Shown in pieces: positions 53,899 through 61,432 of a stretch of 64,000 nt of DNA. Numbering within the stretch: the first letter of the stretch is position 1; the number at the start of each line of letters is the position of its first letter. The position numbers and the translations under genes are program-made. The notes under the pieces are model-generated. The model saw only the letters and a program-made list of their open reading frames with translations. It was not told the origin of the DNA and searched no databases. The stretch is from Embleya scabrispora DSM 41855. Its GTDB lineage: Bacteria; Actinomycetota; Actinomycetes; Streptomycetales; Streptomycetaceae. The stretch covers positions 124,001 through 188,000 of the forward strand of contig NZ_KB889662.1 in NCBI RefSeq assembly GCF_000372745.1, written 5' to 3'.

Positions 53899-54618
53899 GT
53901 GAGCAGCGTCGACACGGTGTCGTTGCAGGATCTGTGGGACCGGGTGGTCGGGACCCAACCGGATCCACCGAGTTGGCTCGCGCTCGTGACCGGGGCGGTC
54001 GCGGTCGTGGTGGTGCTGTATCGCCCGACCTGGCGGCCGTTGCGGTCGGTGGTGACGATCGCACACGAGGGCGGCCACGCGATGGTCGCGCTGCTCAGCG
54101 GGCGCCGATTGTCCGGTATCAGGTTGCACTCGGATACCTCGGGCGTGACCGTGTCCGTGGGCAAACCGACCGGCCTGGGGATGGTGCTCACCGCGATGGC
54201 CGGCTACATCACGCCGTCCATCCTGGGTGCGGGCGGCGCGGCGCTGCTCGCGGGCGCGCACATCACCATGGTGTTGTGGGTGGCGCTGGTGTTGCTCGCG
54301 CTGATGTTCATCGCGATACGCAACCTGTTCGGCGCGCTGGTACTGCTGGTGACCGGCGGGGTGATCTTCGCGATCTCGTGGCTGGCCAGTGCGCGGATCC
54401 AGGCGGCGTTCGCCTACCTGTTGGTGTGGTTCCTGCTCGTGTCCGGGGTACGGCCGGTCTTCGAACTCCAGCAGATGCGCGGTCGCGGTCGGGCGCCGTG
54501 GTCGGACGCGGATCAGCTCGCCGACCTGACCCGGATCCCCGGAGCGGTGTGGGTCGCCTTCTTCGGGCTGGTCTCGGCCGCGGCCCTGGGCATCGGCGCG
54601 GGCTCGCTGCTCACCTGA
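53899..54618 (+). CDS. M50-family membrane metallopeptidase
   Basis: 239 aa, GTG start behind GAGAGGGG. The zinc motif HEGGH is at residues 56-60, preceded by a transmembrane segment. Five to six further hydrophobic segments follow (MVLTAMAGYITPSILGAGGA, MVLWVALVLLALMFIAI). It matches the compact Peptidase_M50B type without a PDZ domain. A C-terminal Asp-containing metal ligand is not obvious. Substrates are unknown; site-2-type intramembrane cleavage is possible. Confidence 0.87.
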   Translation: MSSVDTVSLQDLWDRVVGTQPDPPSWLALVTGAVAVVVVLYRPTWRPLRSVVTIAHEGGHAMVALLSGRRLSGIRLHSDTSGVTVSVGKPTGLGMVLTAMAGYITPSILGAGGAALLAGAHITMVLWVALVLLALMFIAIRNLFGALVLLVTGGVIFAISWLASARIQAAFAYLLVWFLLVSGVRPVFELQQMRGRGRAPWSDADQLADLTRIPGAVWVAFFGLVSAAALGIGAGSLLT

Positions 54619-54629
54619 CCCGATCGGCC

Positions 54630-54671
54630 GACGCCGGCCGGCTCCACCTCGCGGTGGGGTCGGCCGGCGTC
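54630..54671. terminator. bidirectional terminator
   Basis: GACGCCGGCCG (54630-54640) pairs with CGGCCGGCGTC (54661-54671), and an inner CCACC/GGTGG extends the hairpin. It lies between the convergent M50 and SRPBCC genes. Confidence 0.7.
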
Positions 54672-54695
54672 GTCCCGGGTGCGGCAGGCGTCTGC

Positions 54696-55130
54696 CTAGA
54701 GCACGTCGGGCAGCTTCGCGAGCACGCCGTCGTAGATCCGCTTGAGCCCGGCCGGCGCGAAGGTCTTCTCGAAGAAGCCCCCGATGCCACCGGCTCCGTT
54801 CCACACCGTGACGATCTCGACCCGGCTGCCCGCACCGGCCGCCGACACGGTCCACGTGGTGACCATCGACGAGTTGGCGTCGGTCTCCACCAGCGTCAGG
54901 GCGGCCGGCTCGGTGACCGTCACCAGGCAGTCGCGCGAGCGCTTGCTCGTGGCCTGCAGTCGCCAGTGCGCCACCGTGCCGGCGCCCTTGCCGCCCTCGC
55001 GCAGGTCGTACTCCGAGAAGTGCTCGGTGAGCAGCTTGGGCCGCACGTCCGCGTAATCCGCGACGGCCGCGAAAACCGCCTCCGGTTCCGCCGCCACAGT
55101 CGTGTGTGCGGTTGCCCTGACCTGCGCCAT
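54696..55130 (-). CDS. SRPBCC-family lipid/hydrophobe-binding protein
   Basis: 144 aa from ATG at 55130, with AAGGAG 7 bp upstream; the longer frame is discarded. The START/Bet v1-like fold is indicated by ATAHTTVAAEPEAVFAAVAD at the N-terminus, alternating beta strands (GTVAHWRLQATSKRSRDCLV) and the C-terminal helix FFEKTFAPAGLKRIYDGVLA. It probably binds a hydrophobic ligand or polyketide-like intermediate. No catalytic residue can be assigned. Confidence 0.85.
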   Translation of the reverse strand: MAQVRATAHTTVAAEPEAVFAAVADYADVRPKLLTEHFSEYDLREGGKGAGTVAHWRLQATSKRSRDCLVTVTEPAALTLVETDANSSMVTTWTVSAAGAGSRVEIVTVWNGAGGIGGFFEKTFAPAGLKRIYDGVLAKLPDVL

Positions 55131-55233
55131 GACCACTCCTTGCCCTCGGTTGCTGTCGGCCGGGTCAAGCAAACCACTTGGCCGCCCGGGCACCGAATCG
55201 CACTCCGGTTTACCGGCCGGTCGGCACCGGGTC

Positions 55234-57165
55234 TCAGGCGATCTCCACACCGAACGAGCCGGCCAGTCCGGCCAGGTCGAACTCGTAGCCCTGGCCCTCC
55301 GTACGGAACTTCCAGCCGGCGCCGTGCCGGTAGAACGTGCCGAGCAGCAACACCCGTTCGACCGTGGCGGCGTCGAGCACCGAGCGGACGAACGAGGTGG
55401 TCTGGAAGGGCGCCACGTCGATCTCGATCGGTCCGACCGCCGCGAATGTGCTCGTCCCGTCGACCGAGGCCGCGATCACGACGCGACGTACATCACGTGG
55501 CAGCGCATCCAGTTCGAGCGTGACGGTCTGCTCGGCGGGGCCGGACGCGTCCAGGGCGACCACGTCCAGCGGTGCGACCGGCTGGTTCCAGAACACGAAA
55601 TCCGAATCGCCGCGTACTCGTTCGTGCTCGTCCAGCAGGAACGCCACGATGTCGATGTCCTCGTCGGGGCGGTCCCAGGCCCATGAGGCGTTCAGCGTCC
55701 ACCGGCCGGGATTCGCGCCGCCGGGCAACCGGATCGTGCCGCCGCGCGGGAGGTTGCCCGCGCCCGCGCCTTCGCTCGCGGCGGTGGCGGTATCCGCGCC
55801 GGTCCGGTCGAGTGCGGGCGCCGGCGACTCGGCCAGCGACGCATGCCACTGCGCCTCGGTCAGGCATACCGCGCCGAACGCCTGCGCCCGGGCGATCCGG
55901 GGATCGGCCGCCGCGCCGGGCAGCACGACCACGGTGTCCACGGTCGAGGTCAGATTGATCCGCAGCCGGGCGCCCGATTCGAGTACGAGTTGGCGCACCC
56001 GGCCACCCTCGCCGTGCTCGTCCCGGCCCTGGAGGACCAACACCTGACGCACCGTCGGGCGGATGGGCGGGCGGACCGACTCGACGGCCGGCGCGGGTGC
56101 GCTCGGCGGGACCACGGCCTGGAACGGCGCGGCCTCGGCGACCGGCGCGACCTCGGCGACCGCACCGCCCCGGGAGGTCGGCTCGGACTCGGTACGCGGT
56201 GCCGGAAGCCGCACCGCCGCCCCGTCGACCGCCGTACCCGGTAGCACCCGCGCCAACAGCCGCACGTACGTTGCCTCGTCGATCACCGGCGTGCCCAGCC
56301 GAGCGGCCGCACGGTTCTTGCCGCTGCCGCTGCCCGGGTCGTTGGTCACCAGGACCGAGGTCTTGCCGCTGACCGAAGTCGCCACGTACAGACCGGCCTC
56401 GGTCGCCTGCCGCTCCATCTGCTCGCGCGCGTTGCCGGCGTCGCCGGTGAAGGCCACCCGCATGCCCTGGACCAGGCCGACCGCGAGGTCGAGCCGACCC
56501 GGATTCGTCCACGGGCAAGGCGCCTTCGCCACGGCGGCCCGCTCCGGGAGCCGCTTGCGCGCGGCGGCCGCGCGACGCAGCCCGGAGCCGCTGTCGGGCA
56601 CGGTCAGCGGCAGCGGCAGGCCGGCCCCGGCCGCCTCGTGCAGGCCGTACCGGAAGATCTCACCGAGCACCCGCGCGTCGTCCACCGCGTCGTGCGCGCG
56701 CAGTTGCCGAACCCGATAGTGCGCCGCGAGGGTGGCCAACTTGTAGTCACCGATCGGCAGTTCCAGGTGTCGTGCCAAAGCCATCGTGCACAGCCGCCGC
56801 CGCATCGGCCACGGCGTGTCCAGGCGGCGGTACTCCGAGGCCAGCATCCCCCAGTCGAACGGCGCGTTGTGCGCGACCAGCACCCGCCCGTCGAGGTACT
56901 CGGCCAGGTCGTCCGCGATCCGGTCGAACGTCGGTGCGCCCGCGAGCCGTTCCGGGGTCAGTCCGTGGATGTGCACGGGTCCGGGATCGCGCCGCGGATC
57001 CACCAGCGTCGACCACCGATCGGTGACCGTACCGGCCCGATCGAGCAACTCCACGGCGACCGAAACGATCCGATCCGAACTCCGGAGCCCGGTGGTCTCA
57101 ACGTCCACCACCGCGTAGTCGCTCGGGTAGTCGGCGGGCCAGTGGGCAAGCGGTGTGACTGTCAC
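55234..57165 (-). CDS. DEDDh exonuclease-BRCT-TerD fusion protein
   Basis: 643 aa, GTG start. Residues 15-180 are a DnaQ-like 3'-5' exonuclease with all motifs: Asp21/Glu23 in VVDVETTGL, Asp104 in HNAPFDW, and His158/Asp163 in HDAVDDA. Residues ~230-310 are a BRCT domain (GMRVAFTGDAGNAREQMERQ) of the NAD-ligase type. A second BRCT-like segment lies near ~385-445. Residues ~470-643 form a TerD domain, with DIDIVAFLLDEHERVRGDSD carrying Ca2+-binding acidic residues. TerD-linked nucleases are part of the Ter stress-response theme. No other ter gene is adjacent. Monocistronic. Confidence 0.93.
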   Translation of the reverse strand: MTVTPLAHWPADYPSDYAVVDVETTGLRSSDRIVSVAVELLDRAGTVTDRWSTLVDPRRDPGPVHIHGLTPERLAGAPTFDRIADDLAEYLDGRVLVAHNAPFDWGMLASEYRRLDTPWPMRRRLCTMALARHLELPIGDYKLATLAAHYRVRQLRAHDAVDDARVLGEIFRYGLHEAAGAGLPLPLTVPDSGSGLRRAAAARKRLPERAAVAKAPCPWTNPGRLDLAVGLVQGMRVAFTGDAGNAREQMERQATEAGLYVATSVSGKTSVLVTNDPGSGSGKNRAAARLGTPVIDEATYVRLLARVLPGTAVDGAAVRLPAPRTESEPTSRGGAVAEVAPVAEAAPFQAVVPPSAPAPAVESVRPPIRPTVRQVLVLQGRDEHGEGGRVRQLVLESGARLRINLTSTVDTVVVLPGAAADPRIARAQAFGAVCLTEAQWHASLAESPAPALDRTGADTATAASEGAGAGNLPRGGTIRLPGGANPGRWTLNASWAWDRPDEDIDIVAFLLDEHERVRGDSDFVFWNQPVAPLDVVALDASGPAEQTVTLELDALPRDVRRVVIAASVDGTSTFAAVGPIEIDVAPFQTTSFVRSVLDAATVERVLLLGTFYRHGAGWKFRTEGQGYEFDLAGLAGSFGVEIA

Positions 57166-57286
57166 TCACGGACCGTACAACGCATCGTCGGGACGCAGTG
57201 GGCAAGGCCCGCAATTCGAGGATGCATCCGTTTTGCGAACCATGCTCATGGATCCGACATATGTCGCCGGGACCACCGCGGCCCCG

Positions 57287-58399
57287 CTATGCGTTCGGCT
57301 GGTACTTCTCCAGTTCCGGAATGACCTCTTTGCCGAGGATCTCGATCGTCCGCAGGATGTCCCGGTGCTCCAGGAAGCCCCACTGGACGTAGCAGATCAG
57401 CTCGTCCACGCCCAGGTCCGCGTAGCGCTTCATCTTGCGTACGCAGGTTTCCACGTCGCCGATCACGATCATGTCCGCCGCGTCGAAGGTCTCCACCGGG
57501 ACGGTGCCCTCGAACATCGGTTTCAGCAGCGGGAAGGTCTTGTCCTGCTCCGCCGGGGAAAGGTGCGGCAGTTCCCATTCGAGGGTGAACATCGCGAGGT
57601 TCTTGTACCACCACGCGACCGAGTCCCAGACCCGCCGGTCGACCTGCTTGCGCCCGGTCGTGTGCACCAGGGTGTATGCCGCGACCTTGTTCGTGGTCAC
57701 GTCGGTGAGCGGCGTCGGGGTCGCCGCCGCCGCGCGGTAGGCGGCGACCTGGGCGGCCATCGTCTCCAGCGGCTGCATGATCGAGAAGGACAACATGCCC
57801 AGCCCGTTGCGGCCGGCGACCTCCGCCGAACCCTGTGACGTGGCGGCCATCCAGCACGGCGGATGCGGGTCCTGGAACGGCTTGGGAGTGACCATCCGGC
57901 GCGGGAAGGAGAAGCGCTCCGACTCGTACTCGAAGTACTCCTCGCGCCACATGCCGGTGACGATCTCGATCGCCTCGCGCCAGTCGTCCCGCGAGCGGGC
58001 GATGTCCACGCCGAACGCGGTCTGCTCCATCGGGGTGGATCGACCGGTCCCCCACTCGACCCGGCCGCCGGAGAGGATGTCCACCGTCGCGACCTTCTCC
58101 GCGATCCGTTGCGGCGGGGTGAACCCGAACGGGGTCAGCGTCACGCCGAAGCCCATCCGGATCCGCTCGGTGATCCCGGCCAGGTGGCCGAGGAAGACCT
58201 CGGAGGCCGGCATGTGCGAGCGGCCCTCGCGGAAGTGGTGCTCCACCGCCCAGACGGTGTTGAAGCCCATCCGGTCGGCCAGCCGGATCTGCTCGACCGC
58301 CTCGCGATACGCACGCTGTTCCTCGCGCCGCTGGCCGTGGGGGTGTTCGCCGTGCCACGGGCGCGGCACGTCCACTTCGTAGAGCACGTCGAGCTTCAT
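57287..58399 (-). CDS. LLM-class flavin-dependent oxidoreductase
   Basis: 370 aa from ATG at 58399, with AAAGGAG upstream. Luciferase-like TIM barrel using F420 or FMN: MGFNTVWAVEHHFREG, GHLAGITERIRMGFGVTLTP, EKVATVDILSGGRVEWGTGR and WREEYFEYESERFSFP are typical. It is divergent from an IclR-family regulator across a symmetrical AT-rich element, which implies inducible catabolism. The substrate is unknown. Confidence 0.93.
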   Translation of the reverse strand: MKLDVLYEVDVPRPWHGEHPHGQRREEQRAYREAVEQIRLADRMGFNTVWAVEHHFREGRSHMPASEVFLGHLAGITERIRMGFGVTLTPFGFTPPQRIAEKVATVDILSGGRVEWGTGRSTPMEQTAFGVDIARSRDDWREAIEIVTGMWREEYFEYESERFSFPRRMVTPKPFQDPHPPCWMAATSQGSAEVAGRNGLGMLSFSIMQPLETMAAQVAAYRAAAATPTPLTDVTTNKVAAYTLVHTTGRKQVDRRVWDSVAWWYKNLAMFTLEWELPHLSPAEQDKTFPLLKPMFEGTVPVETFDAADMIVIGDVETCVRKMKRYADLGVDELICYVQWGFLEHRDILRTIEILGKEVIPELEKYQPNA

Positions 58400-58419
58400 C
58401 GGGCACTCCTTTTCGGTAT

Positions 58420-58439
58420 ATTGAAAAATGTTTTCCAAT
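58420..58439. promoter_or_regulatory. candidate IclR operator
   Basis: ATTGAAAAATGTTTTCCAAT is a 20-bp imperfect palindrome (TTGAAAA against TTTTCCAA, one base inserted) in the divergent region between the LLM oxidoreductase and IclR genes. AT-rich palindromes of this kind are usual for IclR proteins. It is 20 bp upstream of the oxidoreductase start codon. Confidence 0.6.
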
Positions 58440-58515
58440 CCCGTATTTCTGGTCCCGAGTGTGACCCGCCGAGGTACCGGCCACAAGGTGCCCGCCGGGT
58501 CGGAGAGTCGCCGTC

Positions 58516-59409
58516 ATGGTTCGTCCCGCCCTCGCCGCCGGTCGTGCGGTCGAGATCCTGAACTTCTTCGCCGCACACCCGGGCTGCGCGTACACGCTCT
58601 CCGAGCTGCACGCCGCGCTCGGCATCAACCTCGCGTCCGCGCTGTCGGTGCTCCGGGCATTGGAGGACGCCGGCTACCTGGTGCGGCATCCGCGCCGCAA
58701 GACCTACGAGCTGGGGCCGGCCCTGGTCGCGCTCGGCGACGCGGCGCTGCGCGGCAATCCGGCGGTGGACTTGGCCCGGGCACAACTGCGCGAGCTGGCG
58801 AATGAGTTCGAGACCGAGCTGATCGCCAGCGTCGCGGTGGGCGACGAGATCGTCATCCTGGCCGTGGAGGGCCGGCCGCAGTTGGCCTCCGCCGACGTCC
58901 GGGTGGGTCAGCGGTTGCGCATGGTGCCGCCGCTCGGCCAGGTCTTCCACGCGTGGTCCACACCGGCGGAGGTCGACGCCTGGATGGACCGGCTGGACGA
59001 GCGGGTGCGCGGCACGGCCCGGATCCTGCTGCCGCCGACGCTGGCGGCCGTCCGCGAACGCGGGTACTCGATCACCTTGGACAGTCCGACCCGGACCCGA
59101 ATCGGCGACACGCTGGAGCGGATGGCCGAACGCCCGCGCGAGGCGGCGCTGTTGCGCGACCGGTTGGCCGAGTTGGCCGCCGCGCTCGGGGAGGAGGAGT
59201 ACGAGCTGATCGCGGTCGATCCGGACACCGTCTACGACATTTCGACCCTGGTCGCCCCGGTCTTCGACGCCGCCGGCCGGGTCGCGGTCGCACTCACCCT
59301 GAACGGCCTGGAGCGCGTGACCGGGCGCCGGGTGACGACACACGGCGAGCGGTTGGCCTCGGTCGCCCGCCTGGTGACCCGACGCTCGGGCGGCCGGGCG
59401 CCGGAGTAG
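58516..59409 (+). CDS. IclR-family regulator
   Basis: 297 aa from ATG at 58516, with GGAGAG upstream. The winged helix (residues ~5-65) includes RAVEILNFFAAHPGCAYTLS, ALGINLASALSVLRALEDAG and YLVRHPRRKTYELGPALVAL. The effector domain runs to ~290 with LRELANEFETELIASVAVGD and VRVGQRLRMVPPLGQVFHAW. It probably controls the divergent oxidoreductase. Its stop codon lies within a 16-bp tandem repeat. Confidence 0.94.
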   Translation: MVRPALAAGRAVEILNFFAAHPGCAYTLSELHAALGINLASALSVLRALEDAGYLVRHPRRKTYELGPALVALGDAALRGNPAVDLARAQLRELANEFETELIASVAVGDEIVILAVEGRPQLASADVRVGQRLRMVPPLGQVFHAWSTPAEVDAWMDRLDERVRGTARILLPPTLAAVRERGYSITLDSPTRTRIGDTLERMAERPREAALLRDRLAELAAALGEEEYELIAVDPDTVYDISTLVAPVFDAAGRVAVALTLNGLERVTGRRVTTHGERLASVARLVTRRSGGRAPE

Positions 59410-59450
59410 GTCGGGGACGGAGCAGGTCGGGGACGGAGCAGGTCGGGGAC
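59403..59450 (+). repeat. three tandem 16-bp repeats over the IclR stop codon
   Basis: GGAGTAGGTCGGGGAC (59403-59418) is followed by two identical copies of GGAGCAGGTCGGGGAC (59419-59434, 59435-59450). The IclR stop TAG (59407-59409) lies in the first copy; the later copies have CAG instead. Confidence 0.9.
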
Positions 59451-59572
59451 AAAACGGCCGGGGCCGACGCCGCGGCATGGGTGCGGGAGTGTTTCGTGAG
59501 CGTGTCGGAGCGCTCACCGCGTGAGCACTCGCTCATCGTCGGGCAATCCGCACGTAACACGGGGCGGGTTCC

Positions 59573-59610
59573 TTAACCCGCGCGTAACACCGAGGTATAC
59601 GACAGGAAAC
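59573..59610. promoter_or_regulatory. GlnR-like box upstream of ammonium transporter
   Basis: Elements TTAAC (59573), GTAAC (59584), GTATA (59595) and GAAAC (59606) recur at exact 11-bp intervals, the architecture of the actinobacterial GlnR box (gTnAC-n6-GaAAC repeated). It lies 66 bp upstream of the amt start. A further GTAAC occurs at 59554. Match is partial; nitrogen control is inferred. Confidence 0.6.
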
Positions 59611-59675
59611 CCGGGCTGCCCACCCTGACCTAGCCAGTGCCGCACCAGACCCCATCAGGCCCACGAGGGAGCCGC

Positions 59676-60995
59676 ATGACCGTCGCGACCGACGCCCTGA
59701 ACGCCGGAGACACCGCGTGGCTGCTCGTGGCCACCGCGCTCGTGCTGCTGATGACCCCCGCCCTGGCGATCTTCTACGGCGGCATGGTTCGGGCCAAGAG
59801 CGTGCTCAACATGCTGATGATGAGCTTCGTGGCGATCGCGGTGGTGACCGTGGTCTGGATCGCCTTCGGCTACAGCCTGGCCTTCGGCGGCGACGTGGGC
59901 AGCGGGCTGCTCGGCGATCTCGGCGATGTGTTCATGGCCGGTACCAAGCCCACCGATCTGCACGGCACGGTGCCCGAGCTGCTGTTCATGGCGTTCCAGT
60001 TGACCTTCGCGATCCTGACCGTGGCGCTGATCTCCGGAGCGATCGCCGACCGCACCCGGTTCAAGGCGTGGGTGCTCTTCTGCGCGGTGTGGGTCGTCTG
60101 CGTGTACGCGCCGCTGGCGCACTGGGTGTGGGGGCCGGACGGCTGGATCGCGCACCGGCTCGGCGCGCTCGACTTCGCGGGCGGTCTGGTGGTCGAGATC
60201 AACTGCGGCGCGGCGGGCATGGCGGTGGCCCTGGTGCTCGGTCCGCGAATCGGCTTCAAGCGCGACCCGATGCGGCCGCACAACCTGCCGCTCGTGGTGC
60301 TCGGCGCGGGCCTGCTGTGGTTCGGCTGGTTCGGCTTCAACGGCGGCTCGGCACTGGGCGCGAACGGCCTGGCCGCCCAGGCGCTGGTGAATACGCAGGC
60401 GGCCGGGTGTACCGCGCTGATCGGCTGGCTGGCGGTGGAAAAGCGCCGGGACGGGCACGCCACCACGCTCGGCGCGGCCTCCGGTGCGGTCGCGGGCCTG
60501 GTCGCGATCACCCCGGCCTGCGGCGTGGTGGATCTGCCCGGCGCGCTGGTGATCGGCTTGGTCGCGGGTGTCCTGTGCAGCTTCGCGGTCGGCTGGAAGC
60601 ACCGCTTCGGCTACGACGACTCGCTCGACGTGGTCGGCGTGCACTACGTCGGCGGGGTGGTCGGCACGCTGCTGATCGGCCTGTTCGCGGCGAAGGACGT
60701 CACCGGCGGTCCGGAAGGTCTGCTGCGCGGCGGCGGCGCCGCGCTGCTCGGCAAGCAGGTCGTGGCGATCGTGGTGGTGTCCGCGTTCTCCTTCGGCGTC
60801 ACGTACACGATCGCGAAGCTGATCGACCGCGCCATCGGCTTCCGCGCCCACGCCGACCACGAGCAACTGGGTCTGGACCTTGCGGTACACGCGGAAACGG
60901 CCTACGACCTCACCGCCTTCGCCGGCACCAAGCGCACACCCGGCCCCGCTCCCCGCCCCGCCCCGAGGCCGGCGGACGACCTGGACCTGGGCTGA
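59676..60995 (+). CDS. amt: ammonium transporter (Amt family)
   Basis: 439 aa from ATG at 59676, with GAGGGAG upstream. About 11 transmembrane segments. ALAIFYGGMVRAKSVLNMLM, LAHWVWGPDGWIAHRLGALD, DFAGGLVVEINCGAAGMAVA, FGFNGGSALGANGLAAQAL and GVHYVGGVVGTLLIGLFA are Amt/MEP signatures; the last retains the pore histidine. It moves ammonium across the cytoplasmic membrane. The family gene is usually followed by glnK and glnD in streptomycetes, but here a minus-strand repeat-protein gene follows. The C-terminus is a Pro-rich tail. Confidence 0.95.
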   Translation: MTVATDALNAGDTAWLLVATALVLLMTPALAIFYGGMVRAKSVLNMLMMSFVAIAVVTVVWIAFGYSLAFGGDVGSGLLGDLGDVFMAGTKPTDLHGTVPELLFMAFQLTFAILTVALISGAIADRTRFKAWVLFCAVWVVCVYAPLAHWVWGPDGWIAHRLGALDFAGGLVVEINCGAAGMAVALVLGPRIGFKRDPMRPHNLPLVVLGAGLLWFGWFGFNGGSALGANGLAAQALVNTQAAGCTALIGWLAVEKRRDGHATTLGAASGAVAGLVAITPACGVVDLPGALVIGLVAGVLCSFAVGWKHRFGYDDSLDVVGVHYVGGVVGTLLIGLFAAKDVTGGPEGLLRGGGAALLGKQVVAIVVVSAFSFGVTYTIAKLIDRAIGFRAHADHEQLGLDLAVHAETAYDLTAFAGTKRTPGPAPRPAPRPADDLDLG

Positions 60996-61011
60996 CCATC
61001 CGCCGAGCGCT

Positions 61012-61392
61012 TCAGCGGGTGTCGCGGGTCAGGATTGTGGCGGTGGCCAGGACGGCGATCGCCGCGGCCGCCGGTAGGGCTGACCGGCGGGCGAGCTTTC
61101 GGGCGTTGTGGTGGTCGAAGACGCTGCCGCTGGACTGGATCGAGAACGCCGACCACACCGACTGGGCCGAGAACGCCGATGCCACGCCCAGGTAGGAGCC
61201 GATCGACGCGGCGGAGAGCGCCGAGCCGATCGACCCGAAGGACAGCGCGGAGCCGACCGAACCGATCGACAGTACCGAGCCCACCGATCCGATCGAGAGC
61301 ACCGAACCCTCGGAGCCGATCGACAACACCGAGTTGTGCGAACGCCAGGACAGGATCGAACCGTGCGCGTCGACAGCCGTCTTCTTGGTCAT
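61012..61392 (-). CDS. nonapeptide-repeat, tail-anchored small protein
   Basis: 126 aa. Residues ~25-95 consist of about seven 9-residue repeats of the form GSxGSxLSx (for example GSVGSVLSI, GSVGSALSF, GSIGSALSA), decaying towards the end. The periodicity is compatible with a small beta-helix or solenoid. A basic stretch (HHNARKLARRS) is followed by a single C-terminal hydrophobic segment (ALPAAAAIAVLATATIL), so the protein is probably tail-anchored with the repeat in the cytoplasm. I recall similar short Ser-Gly repeat proteins in streptomycetes, with no known function. It lies immediately downstream of the helicase gene, on the same strand (40-bp gap). Confidence 0.75.
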   Translation of the reverse strand: MTKKTAVDAHGSILSWRSHNSVLSIGSEGSVLSIGSVGSVLSIGSVGSALSFGSIGSALSAASIGSYLGVASAFSAQSVWSAFSIQSSGSVFDHHNARKLARRSALPAAAAIAVLATATILTRDTR

Positions 61393-61432
61393 GGGCCCAG
61401 TCTGCCCGACCCGCCCCGCCGCGGGCGCGGGC

